Source: MAG-120802 sp049430265 (GTDB taxonomy: Bacteria; Actinomycetota; Actinomycetes; Nanopelagicales; Nanopelagicaceae). Taken from it: DNA of 64,000 bases. How positions within the stretch are numbered: position 1 is the first letter of the stretch; the number at the start of each line of letters is the position of its first letter. Positions 8,600 through 17,898 of the stretch are shown here, in pieces. The stretch spans positions 62,001-126,000 of the forward strand of contig JBMTBW010000001.1 in NCBI GenBank assembly GCA_049430265.1, read 5' to 3'. Under the pieces are notes generated by a model. The model searched no databases, was not told where the DNA came from, and saw only the letters and a program-made list of their open reading frames with translations. Both the position numbers and the translations under genes were made by a program.

Positions 8600-9490
8600 A
8601 TGTCGATTCAGGCGCCATTTGGCAGATTGTTGACCGCAATGGTCACCCCTTTTAAAGATGATCTTTCAATTGATTGGGCAAGCGTTGAAAAAGTAGCCGC
8701 ACATTTAGTTTCAACGGGTCATGATGGAATTGTTCTAAATGGCACAACAGGGGAAGCGCCAACTACTAGCGATGAAGAAAAAGTTGAAATAATCAAAGTA
8801 GTGCGCAAAGTAGTCGGATCAAATATAAAGATTGTTGCAGGGGCTGGAAATAACGAAACTTCTCATTCGCTCGAGCAGGCAAGACAGGCAGCTAAGGCTG
8901 GAGCTGATGGACTTTTAGTAGTGACTCCTTATTACAACAAACCACCGCAGGCTGGAATCGCAGCTCACTTTGAAGCAATGGCAGGCGCTACTGATTTGCC
9001 AATCATGCTCTATGACATCCCACATAGAACTGGTGTTGCAATTGAGCCAGATACGATTGTTAAGTTAGCAGCAAATCCCAAAATTGCAGCTCTTAAGGAT
9101 GCAAAGGGAGATATCGCTTCAACTTCATGGGTAATTAAGAGATGCGCTATACCGGTTTACTCAGGTGATGACATTTTAAATCTTCCACTACTTTCAGTTG
9201 GAGCGGTGGGCTTTGTCTCTGTCTGCGGCCATAGCGTCGGATCAGAGTTAAAGCAGATGCTAAATGCATTCTTTTCAGGTGATGTCGCAAAAGCTCTTGA
9301 AATTCATCAAAGATTATTACCGGTCTATACCGGAACATTTAGAACCCAAGGAGCAATTCTTACTAAAGCCGCTCTTGATTTAATGGGCTTAAGTGGTGGA
9401 CGAGTTCGCCTGCCGCTAGTTGATGCAACCAAGGCTCAGATAGACCAACTACGAGAAGATCTTCGCGCTGGCGGCGTGAAAGTTAAGTAA
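8600..9490 (+). CDS. dapA: 4-hydroxy-tetrahydrodipicolinate synthase
   Basis: DapA condenses pyruvate with aspartate semialdehyde, the first committed step of the lysine/diaminopimelate pathway. The TIM-barrel protein (296 aa) carries GTTGE (48-52), the YYNKPPQAG segment, the active-site tyrosine in MLYDIPHRTG and the Schiff-base lysine in ALKDAKGD (K166). The gene has its own leaderless promoter and overlaps rnj (TAATG), so these two are coupled. Confidence 0.97.
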   Translation: MSIQAPFGRLLTAMVTPFKDDLSIDWASVEKVAAHLVSTGHDGIVLNGTTGEAPTTSDEEKVEIIKVVRKVVGSNIKIVAGAGNNETSHSLEQARQAAKAGADGLLVVTPYYNKPPQAGIAAHFEAMAGATDLPIMLYDIPHRTGVAIEPDTIVKLAANPKIAALKDAKGDIASTSWVIKRCAIPVYSGDDILNLPLLSVGAVGFVSVCGHSVGSELKQMLNAFFSGDVAKALEIHQRLLPVYTGTFRTQGAILTKAALDLMGLSGGRVRLPLVDATKAQIDQLREDLRAGGVKVK

Positions 9491-11172
9491 TGAATCATCC
9501 GCATCCCGATCTAGGGTTGCCGCCAAAACTTGCCGCCAAAACTCTAAGGATTGTTGCCTTAGGTGGCCTTGGAGAAATTGGTCGCAATATGACCGTTTTT
9601 GAATATGAAGGCCAGTTATTAATCGTTGACTGTGGCGTTTTATTTCCAAGTGAAACTCAGCCAGGTGTTGATTTAATCCTGCCAGATTTTTCTTATCTAA
9701 AAGAGCGAATGGGTGATATCGCGGCCGTTTTTCTAACTCACGGCCATGAGGATCATATAACCGCACTTGGCTACCTACTTCGCGAGCGAGAAGACATTCA
9801 AGTTATTGGTAGCGCTTTAACTCTTGCCTTCTTAAAGGGAAAGTTAAGAGATCATCGAATCTCACCAATTATGGTTGAAGTTAAAGAAGGTCAGAGCAGA
9901 AAAGTTGGACCTTTTGATTTGGAATTTATTGCAGTAAACCACTCAATTCCTGATGCGTTAGCAGTTGCGATAAAGACTCCTGCCGGGGTAGTGCTTCATA
10001 CTGGCGATTTTAAAATGGATCAACTTCCTCTAGATGGAAGAGTTACTGATTTAGCTCGCTTTGCATCCCTTGGCCAATCTGGCGTTGATTTATTTATGGT
10101 TGATTCAACTAATGCTGATATTCCAGGATTTACCACATCTGAGCGGGAAATTATGCCGGTATTAGAGCGAGTTATTGATGGCACAAAGGCAAGAGTAATT
10201 GTTGCCTCCTTTGCATCACATGTTCATCGCATCCAACAGGTGATAGATATTGCTTATAGCAAGGGGCGAAAAGTTGCCTTTGTTGGACGCTCGATGGTTA
10301 GAAATATGACGCTCGCTGCAGAGATGGGATATCTACATATCCCGCCGAATACTTTGCTAGAGGCCGATGAAATTGAAAGCGCTGGAGATAAAGTTGTATT
10401 GATTTGCACAGGTTCACAAGGTGAGCCACTGGCAGCTTTATCAAGAATGGCAAATGGTGATCATCAAATTAGAGTAGGAAGAGATGACACTGTAATTCTT
10501 GCATCATCGCTGATTCCAGGAAATGAGAATTCGGTCTATCGAGTAATAAATGAATTAACTAGATTTGGCGCTCGCGTTGTACATAAAGGCAATGCGCTAG
10601 TGCATGTTTCAGGTCACGCAGCTGCAGGGGAGTTGCTCTATTGCTATAACGTGGTCAAGCCAAAAAACGTTATGCCGGTTCATGGTGAGTGGCGACATAT
10701 GACGGCCAATGCTGAGCTTGCAATCTCAACAGGAGTTAAGCCAAGCAATGTTGTGGTAGTTGATAATGGAGTCATTGTCGATTTAAGTGAAGGAAGAGCA
10801 AAGGTAGTTGGCGCAGTTCCAGTTGGCTATGTTTATGTTGATGGCCAGAGCATTGGAGATATCACCGAGGCATCGATAAAGGATCGTTTGATTCTAGGAG
10901 AAGAAGGTTTCATTTCGGTCATAGTCGTTATCGATTCACAGAGTGGAAAAATAGTTGCTGGTCCTGATATCCATGCACGCGGTTTTGCGGAAGATCTTGA
11001 GCTATTCAATGAAGTAAAAGGTCGTATTGAGCGAGCCCTGACCGGAGCAGTAGCTGGCGGAATTAATGGAACTCATCAACTCTCGCAAGTAGTTAGAAAG
11101 ACAGTGGGAAGTTGGGTAGGGGAAGAACATCGCCGTCGCCCGATGATTGTGCCTGTTGTAATTGAGGTTTAG
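9490..11172 (+). CDS. rnj: Ribonuclease J
   Basis: RNase J is a metallo-beta-lactamase/beta-CASP ribonuclease with 5'-3' exonuclease and endonuclease activity in mRNA decay and rRNA maturation. The zinc motif HGHEDH is at residues 84-89. VVLHTGDFKMDQ, the beta-CASP stretch VIVASFASHVHRIQQ and the later PVHGEWRHM are present. The length is 560 aa, the actinobacterial RNase J size, with the C-terminal domain after about residue 450. Its ATG overlaps the dapA stop. ftsK follows after 49 bp with its own promoter-like hexamer. Confidence 0.97.
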   Translation: MNHPHPDLGLPPKLAAKTLRIVALGGLGEIGRNMTVFEYEGQLLIVDCGVLFPSETQPGVDLILPDFSYLKERMGDIAAVFLTHGHEDHITALGYLLREREDIQVIGSALTLAFLKGKLRDHRISPIMVEVKEGQSRKVGPFDLEFIAVNHSIPDALAVAIKTPAGVVLHTGDFKMDQLPLDGRVTDLARFASLGQSGVDLFMVDSTNADIPGFTTSEREIMPVLERVIDGTKARVIVASFASHVHRIQQVIDIAYSKGRKVAFVGRSMVRNMTLAAEMGYLHIPPNTLLEADEIESAGDKVVLICTGSQGEPLAALSRMANGDHQIRVGRDDTVILASSLIPGNENSVYRVINELTRFGARVVHKGNALVHVSGHAAAGELLYCYNVVKPKNVMPVHGEWRHMTANAELAISTGVKPSNVVVVDNGVIVDLSEGRAKVVGAVPVGYVYVDGQSIGDITEASIKDRLILGEEGFISVIVVIDSQSGKIVAGPDIHARGFAEDLELFNEVKGRIERALTGAVAGGINGTHQLSQVVRKTVGSWVGEEHRRRPMIVPVVIEV

Positions 11173-11207
11173 CGGCGCGCCTGACCTTTAAGAAAATTAA
11201 TTTCGAA

Positions 11208-11213
11208 TACGAT
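11208..11213 (+). promoter_or_regulatory. Leaderless -10 of ftsK
   Basis: TACGAT lies 8 nt before GTG 11222; the gap is T-rich with no ribosome binding site. miaB uses the same hexamer. Confidence 0.5.
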
Positions 11214-11221
11214 TTTTCGTT

Positions 11222-13555
11222 GTGGCAAAGAAAAAATCCGCTAGGAAAGTAAGTGGCCTACTCTCGGCTATCGCTACTGGCTTGGGATTTCTCTGGAGCG
11301 CTATTGCCAAAGCGCTTGGCGCAAGCATCAGGTTTATTACTCGTGGGGCTAAAGATTTAGAACCTGAGCATAGACGCGATGGTATTGGTTTAATTCTTTT
11401 AATTGTTGCCCTAATTGCTGCAGCAACTTCTTGGATGAAATTAGATAATGCTTTTGGCAGAGCTGCATATGCCTTCTTCTATGGAGGATTTGGCAGGGTT
11501 GCAATACTTACGCCTATTCTCTTTGGCTACTTCGCCTTTCGCCTATTTCGCACCCCACAAGATAAGGGAGCAACTGGTCGAATAACAATTGGCTCACTCC
11601 TACTTGTTCTAAGTTCAACTGGCCTAATCCACATATTAAATCCTTCATCGATTAATACTGGTGCTACTGCAATGCGCGAGGGCGGGGGATGGATTGGCTA
11701 TGGGGTCTCAACGCCTCTTGTTGCGCTACTTACCGATATGCTCGCAATTCCAATTCTTATTCTGACCTTAATATTTGGCGCACTTGTTATTACAGCAACT
11801 CCGTTTTCAAAGGTAATTGATTTGTTTAAGAGCCTTATCTCTGGCGCAAGCAATAAAGTTAGTGGGGCACTTGATCAAAGACGAGAGCGAAAACTTGAGC
11901 GCGAAGAGTTTGAAATCGCCGATACGCCGCCATTTGAAACTCCCTTAGTTCAAGATTTTAGTAACGCCCAAGAAGAGGGTCTCGAAGAAGAAATAGATGA
12001 AGAGAGCTTCGATGAAGAATTTACAGTTGAGATTCCAAAGCCTGAGGTAAGTGCAAAGCCTGCAAGACCCGTTCAATTACTGCTCTCCTCAACTGATTCC
12101 TATGAGCTTCCCGCTATGGATCTACTTCGAACTACCCCATCTAGTAAGACAAAGACCAAGGCAAATGATCAAATAGTCCAATCTTTAACTGAAGTCTTTG
12201 CTCAATTTGAAATTGACTGTGAAGTAACTGGCTTTATGCGAGGGCCTACTGTAACTCGCTATGAAGTCGAGCTTGGCTCAGGGGTTAAAGTTGAGGCAAT
12301 TACAGCTTTAAGTAAGAACATCGCCTATGCGGTTGCAAGTAGCGATGTAAGAATCCTCTCGCCAATTCCTGGAAAATCTGCAGTTGGTATCGAGATTCCA
12401 AATAGCGATAGAGAGATAGTCTCTCTAGGCGATGTGCTTCGATCTAGCGTTGCAGGAAATGACCACCACCCAATGGTGATAGCTCTTGGTAAAGATGTAG
12501 AGGGTAGTTTTATCTGCGCAAATCTTGCCAAAATGCCACATCTACTTGTGGCGGGCGCCACCGGCGCTGGTAAATCATCAATGATTAATTCATTGGTTAC
12601 CTCAGTTTTAATGAGAGCAACCCCGAATGACGTTCGCTTAATTCTCATAGATCCCAAACGAGTTGAACTTAACTCTTATGAAGGCATCCCACATCTAATT
12701 GCGCCAATTATCACCAACCCTAAAAGAGCAGCAGAGGCACTTGCTTGGGTAGTGCGTGAAATGGATATGCGATATGACGATCTTTCAACATATGGCTTCA
12801 GACATATCGATGACTTCAATAAAGCAGTTAGAGCTGGAAAAGTTATTGCAAAGGAAGGGGCAGATGCTGCCCTTGAGCCATATCCATATTTATTAGTAGT
12901 AATTGATGAGTTGGCAGATCTAATGATGGTTGCTGCACGAGATGTTGAAGATTGCATCGTAAGAATTACTCAGCTTGCAAGAGCAGCCGGCATTCATCTT
13001 GTTATCGCAACACAAAGGCCTAGCGTTGATATTGTCACAGGTTTAATTAAAGCTAATGTTCCTTCACGTCTTTCTTTCGCCACTTCATCACTTGCTGACT
13101 CCAGGGTTATTCTTGATACCCCAGGTGCTGAAAAACTTGTCGGACAAGGCGATGCCCTATTTTTGCCAATGGGAGCAAGTAAGCCAATGCGAATTCAAGG
13201 CGCCTATGTCTCAGAGCGTGAAATTGAGGCGGTTGTAAGTCACGTTAAGTCCCAGCTAAAGCCGGTGTATCGAGAAGATATTTTAAAACCAGTAGTTGCA
13301 ACCAGAGGCTCTGATGAAGAAATTGGTGATGACAAAGAGTTACTTATCCAAGCAATCGAGTTAGTTGTTAGCACGCAATTTGGATCAACTTCTATGTTGC
13401 AGCGAAAGTTAAGAATTGGTTTTGCTAAAGCTGGACGTCTGATGGATTTGATGGAGAGCCGAGGAATTGTGGGACCATCTGAAGGTTCTAAGGCTCGAGT
13501 AGTTTTAGTTAAGCAAGAGGACCTGGCATCTGTCCTAGAGGTAATTCAGGGGTGA
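11222..13555 (+). CDS. ftsK: DNA translocase FtsK/SpoIIIE
   Basis: FtsK is a septum-located ATPase that pumps DNA during chromosome segregation and activates dimer resolution. About four membrane segments fill residues 55-195. They are followed by an acidic linker (about 215-290), the motor with Walker A GATGAGKSS (about 444-453) and Walker B LLVVIDELADLMM, and a winged-helix gamma domain at the end (LVVSTQFGSTSMLQRKLRIG) that reads KOPS sites. At 777 aa it is shorter than many homologues because the linker is short. The start is GTG 11222. Upstream rnj and downstream RodZ-like and rimO match the actinobacterial ftsK neighbourhood. Confidence 0.96.
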   Translation: MAKKKSARKVSGLLSAIATGLGFLWSAIAKALGASIRFITRGAKDLEPEHRRDGIGLILLIVALIAAATSWMKLDNAFGRAAYAFFYGGFGRVAILTPILFGYFAFRLFRTPQDKGATGRITIGSLLLVLSSTGLIHILNPSSINTGATAMREGGGWIGYGVSTPLVALLTDMLAIPILILTLIFGALVITATPFSKVIDLFKSLISGASNKVSGALDQRRERKLEREEFEIADTPPFETPLVQDFSNAQEEGLEEEIDEESFDEEFTVEIPKPEVSAKPARPVQLLLSSTDSYELPAMDLLRTTPSSKTKTKANDQIVQSLTEVFAQFEIDCEVTGFMRGPTVTRYEVELGSGVKVEAITALSKNIAYAVASSDVRILSPIPGKSAVGIEIPNSDREIVSLGDVLRSSVAGNDHHPMVIALGKDVEGSFICANLAKMPHLLVAGATGAGKSSMINSLVTSVLMRATPNDVRLILIDPKRVELNSYEGIPHLIAPIITNPKRAAEALAWVVREMDMRYDDLSTYGFRHIDDFNKAVRAGKVIAKEGADAALEPYPYLLVVIDELADLMMVAARDVEDCIVRITQLARAAGIHLVIATQRPSVDIVTGLIKANVPSRLSFATSSLADSRVILDTPGAEKLVGQGDALFLPMGASKPMRIQGAYVSEREIEAVVSHVKSQLKPVYREDILKPVVATRGSDEEIGDDKELLIQAIELVVSTQFGSTSMLQRKLRIGFAKAGRLMDLMESRGIVGPSEGSKARVVLVKQEDLASVLEVIQG

Positions 13556-13676
13556 ATTTTCAGGGGCGATATTGTTGCGCCCCTGCTCAATAGATCTTTG
13601 CCTCAAGATTTCAGTTGTCCTTGATTGGCTTCTGCTTCTACAATTCATCCTCCCCCCAAGTGATTTAGAGGCTTTC

Positions 13677-14393
13677 ATGTCGGTCGGTTCAACGCTAAAA
13701 GAGATGCGCAAGTCGGCAGGTTTTACTGTCGAGCAACTTGCCAAGCGCTCGCGTATCCCGGCATCGGTAATTGAAGATTTAGAGAAAGATAATTTTCTGA
13801 CTGCAGGTGGCCCAACTTATGCTCGAGGCCATATCAAAACCATTGCACGAATCTGTGGCGTTGGCGATAGTGATGTGCTTATTAAATTTGAATCTCAAAC
13901 AATTCCTTTAAGTAAATCCATTAGAGATCTATTGAATGAAAATAGCGTTACAAAGCAGAAGAAGGAGAGAAAGCCAATATCCTGGAAATCACTAACAGGT
14001 GCAGCAGCTGGCTTATTTATCTTTGCACTTGTTGGAACCGCAATTATTTCCATTGAGGATTCACCAGAGCAAAGCGGTATTACAGCTCCAAGTAATAGTA
14101 AAGATGAGAGCCAACCTAGCGCTGCAATTAGAGATGGCGTTGAAGTAAGACTTAAGGCAGTGAATGGACTTTCATGGGTTGCGGTCAGTGATAGCACTGG
14201 CACCACACAATTTAGTGGACGAATTCGCCAGGGCGAGGAGAGAGTATTTAGCGATAATCAACTGCTCTATCTAGTCATTGGAAATGCAGGCGCGATTAAC
14301 CTGACGGTAAATGGCGAAGATATTGGAGTTGCTGGCGCAGTTGGAGAAGTTTTACGTCTGGAATTCGGCCCGCAAGCATCTAATCAAGGTTAA
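13677..14393 (+). CDS. RodZ-like HTH membrane protein (HTH_25 plus C-terminal DUF4115-type domain)
   Basis: The N-terminus is a helix-turn-helix of the RodZ type (STLKEMRKSAGFTVEQLAKRSRIPASVIEDLEKDNF, given here only by its ends 5-40). It is followed by TYARGHIKTIARICG, a basic linker (KQKKERK), one membrane helix near residues 108-126 and an extracytoplasmic beta-rich domain. RodZ links MreB to the cell wall in rods; in actinobacteria these proteins lie between ftsK and rimO/pgsA and their role is less clear. I start at ATG 13677 with AGAGG 5 nt upstream. The open frame extends to 13572, but the extra residues do not look like family sequence. The length is 238 aa. Confidence 0.75.
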   Translation: MSVGSTLKEMRKSAGFTVEQLAKRSRIPASVIEDLEKDNFLTAGGPTYARGHIKTIARICGVGDSDVLIKFESQTIPLSKSIRDLLNENSVTKQKKERKPISWKSLTGAAAGLFIFALVGTAIISIEDSPEQSGITAPSNSKDESQPSAAIRDGVEVRLKAVNGLSWVAVSDSTGTTQFSGRIRQGEERVFSDNQLLYLVIGNAGAINLTVNGEDIGVAGAVGEVLRLEFGPQASNQG

Positions 14394-14410
14394 CTCTCAC
14401 CTCTTCTCTG

Positions 14411-14416
14411 TAGAAT
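14411..14416 (+). promoter_or_regulatory. Leaderless -10 of rimO
   Basis: TAGAAT lies 6 nt before GTG 14423. This is close to the TATAAT consensus and is one of the clearest leaderless cases in the window. Confidence 0.6.
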
Positions 14417-14422
14417 AACTAG

Positions 14423-15823
14423 GTGTCCAAGCCTAAAAGCGTTGCCTTAGTAACCCTGGGTTGTGCGCGAAATGATGTTGACTCTGAAGAGCTAGCAGGA
14501 CGTCTTGCAGCCGATGGCTGGCAATTAGTCGATGATGTAGCAACTGCTGATGTGGCGCTGGTAAATACCTGCGGGTTTATCGAATCAGCTAAGAAAGACT
14601 CAGTAGATGCACTGATTGAGGCCCACTCCATGAAGGCAGATGGAAGCCTTCGGGCCGTAGTTGCTGTGGGCTGTATGGCTGAGCGATATGGCAAAGAGCT
14701 CGCAGAGGCGATGCCCGAGGCTGATGCAATATTAAGTTTTGATGATTATGCAGATATCTCAAGTAGATTACAGAATATTCTTGCTGGAAATTCAAAGCCA
14801 GCTCACACCCCAAAGGATCGTAGAAGTTTAATTCCAATCTCACCTGTTGCAAGACAGGAGATGAAGGTTGAATTAAATACAAAAATGGGGCAAGGCGGCA
14901 CCTTTGCAAGAAAGAGACTTGCAAACTCACCAATGGCTCCGCTAAAAATTGCTTCGGGTTGCGATCGCAGATGTTCCTTCTGCGCTATCCCGCAATTTAG
15001 AGGATCTTTTATCTCAAGAACTCCTGATGAGATTATCACCGAAGCTAGATGGCTAGCAGAAAATGGTGTCAGCGAACTCTTCTTAGTTAGCGAAAACACC
15101 ACCTCTTATGGAAAAGATCTTGGTGATTTAAAGGCCATGGAGAAATTACTGCCAGCCCTTTCCAAAATAGATGGGATCGAGCGCATCAGAGCTTCATATC
15201 TGCAGCCAGCCGAGATTAGGCCGACGCTATTGCAAGCCTTGATTGCTACCGAGAAAGTTGTTCCCTACTTTGACATCTCATTTCAACACGCCTCGGGCAC
15301 TCTTCTTAGAAGGATGCGCCGCTTTGGAGATGGCGAGAAGTTCCTACACTTGTTAACTCAGATACGAGCCCTTAATCCAGAGGCAGGAATTCGCTCCAAC
15401 TTTATTGTGGGATTTCCCGGTGAGAGCCAGGGCGAGTATCAAGAGCTAGTGGACTTTGTTAATTCATCAAATCTTGATGCAATTGGAATCTTTGCCTACT
15501 CTGATGAAGATAAAACGGAAGCGCTGACACTAGATGGAAAGTTGGATCCGCAAGTTATTAATGAGCGAACCAGTGAGCTAACGATGATTGCTGAAGAGTT
15601 AGTAATGCAGCGAGCAACAGATCGAATTGGACAGAGAGTTAGAGTTCTAATTGAAGATGAAGAACTCCAAGAGGGAAGAGCTGAGCACCAGGGGCCGGAG
15701 GTTGATTCCAGTACCTTTGTAACCATTGCAGGAAGGCCAAGTGCTGGTTATAAAGTCGGTCAGTATGTCGATGCCATCATTACCGATACTTCAGGGGCGG
15801 ATTTAATTGCCCAGAGCCTATGA
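14423..15823 (+). CDS. rimO: Ribosomal protein S12 methylthiotransferase RimO
   Basis: RimO methylthiolates an aspartate of ribosomal protein S12. An N-terminal MTTase domain has three cysteine regions (TLGCARND, VNTCGFI, VGCMAERYG). A radical-SAM domain follows with the CxxxCxxC motif in GCDRRCSFC (C180, C184, C187), and a C-terminal TRAM domain begins near residue 405 (RVRVLIED). The length is 466 aa. It is assigned to RimO rather than MiaB by ALVNTCGFIESAKKDS; the true miaB is further on. The last codons overlap pgsA (ATGA). Confidence 0.95.
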   Translation: MSKPKSVALVTLGCARNDVDSEELAGRLAADGWQLVDDVATADVALVNTCGFIESAKKDSVDALIEAHSMKADGSLRAVVAVGCMAERYGKELAEAMPEADAILSFDDYADISSRLQNILAGNSKPAHTPKDRRSLIPISPVARQEMKVELNTKMGQGGTFARKRLANSPMAPLKIASGCDRRCSFCAIPQFRGSFISRTPDEIITEARWLAENGVSELFLVSENTTSYGKDLGDLKAMEKLLPALSKIDGIERIRASYLQPAEIRPTLLQALIATEKVVPYFDISFQHASGTLLRRMRRFGDGEKFLHLLTQIRALNPEAGIRSNFIVGFPGESQGEYQELVDFVNSSNLDAIGIFAYSDEDKTEALTLDGKLDPQVINERTSELTMIAEELVMQRATDRIGQRVRVLIEDEELQEGRAEHQGPEVDSSTFVTIAGRPSAGYKVGQYVDAIITDTSGADLIAQSL

Positions 15824-16350
15824 ACCTTCCTAACGCCTTAACAATTGCCCGGATCGCAGCTCTTCCATTTTGCGCTTGGGCGCTATTTAAGAATGGGGGA
15901 GATGATCCAAACTGGCAGATAATTGCTTGGTTCTCCTTCTTTATAGTTGGCATGACCGATGTTCTAGATGGGATTATTGCAAGACGTTGGAATCAAGTTT
16001 CATCCTTTGGAATTATTTTAGATCCGATTGCTGATAAAGCTTTTATAGCTACTGCATTAATTGGACTTTCGATTCTAGGCAAGATGCCTTGGTGGGTTAC
16101 GGTATTAATTCTTACCCGAGAAGTTGGAATTACTGTTCTGCGCCTTTTAGTAATTAAGAGAAAAGTAATTAGCGCAAGTAAAGGTGGAAAGATTAAGACC
16201 CTCCTACAGAACTTCTCAGTAGGTTTCTACATACTTCCTCTACCAGAGGCGCTACATACTCCTAGAGATATCTTGCTTGCAATTGCTATCGCCCTTACCT
16301 TCATAACTGGCTACCAATATCTAAAAGATGTAGTTAAATCAAAGCCATGA
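15820..16350 (+). CDS. pgsA: CDP-diacylglycerol-glycerol-3-phosphate 3-phosphatidyltransferase family
   Basis: This is a membrane CDP-alcohol phosphatidyltransferase that makes phosphatidylglycerol phosphate. The family signature D-x2-DG-x2-AR-x8-G-x3-D-x3-D is complete: D47, D50, G51, A54, R55, G64, D68, D72. The rest is four to six hydrophobic segments. The length of 176 aa fits PgsA. It is coupled to rimO and cinA by ATGA overlaps on both sides. The order rimO-pgsA-cinA-clgR is typical of actinobacteria (pgsA3 locus of mycobacteria). Confidence 0.93.
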   Translation: MNLPNALTIARIAALPFCAWALFKNGGDDPNWQIIAWFSFFIVGMTDVLDGIIARRWNQVSSFGIILDPIADKAFIATALIGLSILGKMPWWVTVLILTREVGITVLRLLVIKRKVISASKGGKIKTLLQNFSVGFYILPLPEALHTPRDILLAIAIALTFITGYQYLKDVVKSKP

Positions 16351-16817
16351 TCGATCTTGCAGCAAAGGTAATTGATCTCCTTAGAGAGCGTAGGCAGACT
16401 ATTTCCTGCGCAGAATCAATTACTGGCGGGGCAATCACATCGAAACTTGTCTCGGTTGCTGGAGCCTCAGATGTTCTGCTTGGTTCAATCGTTGCTTATT
16501 CAAAAGAGATCAAGATAAGTCAGCTAGGTTTAAGTGCAGAGTTAATTGATGATAAGGGACTTGTTTCTAAAGAGGTTGCTATTGCGATGGCCAAGGGGGC
16601 AAGACAAAGACTTGGAAGTAGTTGGGCGATCTCCTCAACCGGCTCTGCTGGGCCAACAGCTCTAGATGGCAGCTCTCCTGGTGAGATTTGGATTGCAATT
16701 CTGGGCCCTGATAGGCAAGAAAGTGTGAAATTTTCCTTAAACGGCGCTCGCCAGGAGGTCATAAGCGGCGCGGTAGAGAGCGCAATAACCCTGCTGGAGC
16801 GTATCCTTAGGTCCTAG
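16347..16817 (+). CDS. pncC: CinA C-terminal domain protein (nicotinamide-nucleotide amidohydrolase family)
   Basis: The protein of 156 aa matches the stand-alone CinA-C/PncC domain, which deamidates NMN to nicotinate mononucleotide. Recognised stretches are SCAESITGGAITSKLVSVAGAS (start 20), LLGSIVAYSKEIK, KGLVSKEVAIAMAKGAR and ISSTGSAGP. It lacks the N-terminal MoaB-like domain of full CinA, as is usual in this locus. The amidohydrolase activity is inferred from the family; some homologues are only annotated as competence-damage proteins. It overlaps pgsA by 4 bp. Confidence 0.9.
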   Translation: MIDLAAKVIDLLRERRQTISCAESITGGAITSKLVSVAGASDVLLGSIVAYSKEIKISQLGLSAELIDDKGLVSKEVAIAMAKGARQRLGSSWAISSTGSAGPTALDGSSPGEIWIAILGPDRQESVKFSLNGARQEVISGAVESAITLLERILRS

Positions 16818-16856
16818 GAAATCGTTGAATCATTCTTTCAATTAGGAGGCATCGCA

Positions 16857-17129
16857 ATGGAGTTACTTCGTAGCCACATTGGTCAATGCCTTCGCACCCA
16901 GCGCATCTCACAGAATAGAACTCTAAGAGATGTTGCTAAGGCTGCTCGAGTCTCTCTCGGATATCTCTCTGAGGTAGAGCGCGGACAGAAAGAAGCTTCA
17001 TCAGAGCTACTTAATGCCATTTGTAGTGCACTTGATTTGTCGCTATCAAAAGTACTAGTTGAGGTAACTGCTCAAGTTAAACTCAACGAGACCCCAGTAC
17101 TTAGCGTCGTTGATACCAACGCTGCTTAA
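16857..17129 (+). CDS. clgR: Helix-turn-helix regulator ClgR
   Basis: ClgR is an XRE-type activator of clp protease and stress genes in actinobacteria. The HTH is NRTLRDVAKAARVSLGYLSEVERG (residues 20-43 by position), and the following EASSELLNAICSALDLSLS is diagnostic for ClgR. The length is 90 aa. A strong AGGAGG site lies 7 nt before the ATG. The position after pgsA-cinA and before DUF3046/recA is the conserved location. No ClgR operator was recognised in the 39 bp gap upstream. Confidence 0.92.
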   Translation: MELLRSHIGQCLRTQRISQNRTLRDVAKAARVSLGYLSEVERGQKEASSELLNAICSALDLSLSKVLVEVTAQVKLNETPVLSVVDTNAA

Positions 17130-17150
17130 CTAGAGGGGAAGAATAAGGCT

Positions 17151-17684
17151 GTGAGAGATCAGAGCGCGCGCTCGACCTATCAACACCAATCAATAATTCA
17201 TCGTCGCACAAGAGGTGCGATTATGGCAGCGGCTAAAGAGCTCTTGGCCCAAAGCGGTATCTCTGGAACTAACATGATTGAAATTGCGGATAGAGCTCAA
17301 GTTTCAAGAGCCTCGCTATATAACCACTTTAGAGATAAACATGAAGTCTTTTTAGCTTTAGTTGAAAGTGAGCTGGAGCGAATCTCAACTCTTGCAATGA
17401 TTGCCCAATCACGATCAGAGGCGCTCTATTTAATCTCCTGCGAGATTTCAAATCATCCAGGGCTTAAGAGCGCGCTTGCCAGTGATGGCGAGATTATGGC
17501 AAATGCGCTAACTGCAAGAGAACATAAAATCTGGGTTGAGATCTATGCCCAGCTCTCAAAAATATTTGCAACAGATGTAGTTGGAGTTGGATTAATTCTT
17601 CGCTGGCTGATGGGGCAGGTAACCGCTCCGCTCTCTGATGAGCACTCTAAAGAGCAGGCAGAGCGTTTAGCATCCATTCTTTAA
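17151..17684 (+). CDS. TetR/AcrR family transcriptional regulator
   Basis: The N-terminal TetR DNA-binding domain is clear: RGAIMAAAKELLAQSGISGT, then IAEIADRAQVSRASLYNHF-like sequence (written here MIEIADRAQVSRASLYNHF). The C-terminal ligand domain is short and has no recognised ligand signature, so the inducer is unknown. The start is GTG 17151 with AGAGGGGAAG upstream. The total is 177 aa. It lies 21 bp after clgR in the same direction and 16 bp before DUF3046. A TetR gene is not part of the usual clgR-DUF3046-recA block that I know, so this is an insertion relative to the common order. Confidence 0.85.
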   Translation: MRDQSARSTYQHQSIIHRRTRGAIMAAAKELLAQSGISGTNMIEIADRAQVSRASLYNHFRDKHEVFLALVESELERISTLAMIAQSRSEALYLISCEISNHPGLKSALASDGEIMANALTAREHKIWVEIYAQLSKIFATDVVGVGLILRWLMGQVTAPLSDEHSKEQAERLASIL

Positions 17685-17700
17685 AGTAAGTAATGGCTTT

Positions 17701-17898
17701 ATGAGAATCACCGAACTTCGCAGAAGGTTAACTGCTCACTTCGGCCCTGATTGGGCCCCTTCCTATTCCAAAGATTTTGTAATGGCAGAACTTGGCGGCC
17801 AGAGCGTGGATCAGGCCCTTGAAATGGGATTTGATCCAGCTGATATCTGGCGGGCGGTTGTGAAAAATAACCCAGATATTTCAAACGAACTTAAATAA
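17701..17898 (+). CDS. DUF3046 family protein
   Basis: This 65 aa protein matches the small actinobacterial DUF3046 family found next to recA. Its core is RRLTAHFGPDWAPSYSKDFV, followed by LGGQSVDQALEMGFDP. Function unknown. The start ATG 17701 gives the usual N-terminus MRITEL. The 3' end overlaps the convergent P450 gene by 8 bp. In most actinobacteria recA follows directly; here the P450 gene lies between. Confidence 0.85.
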   Translation: MRITELRRRLTAHFGPDWAPSYSKDFVMAELGGQSVDQALEMGFDPADIWRAVVKNNPDISNELK

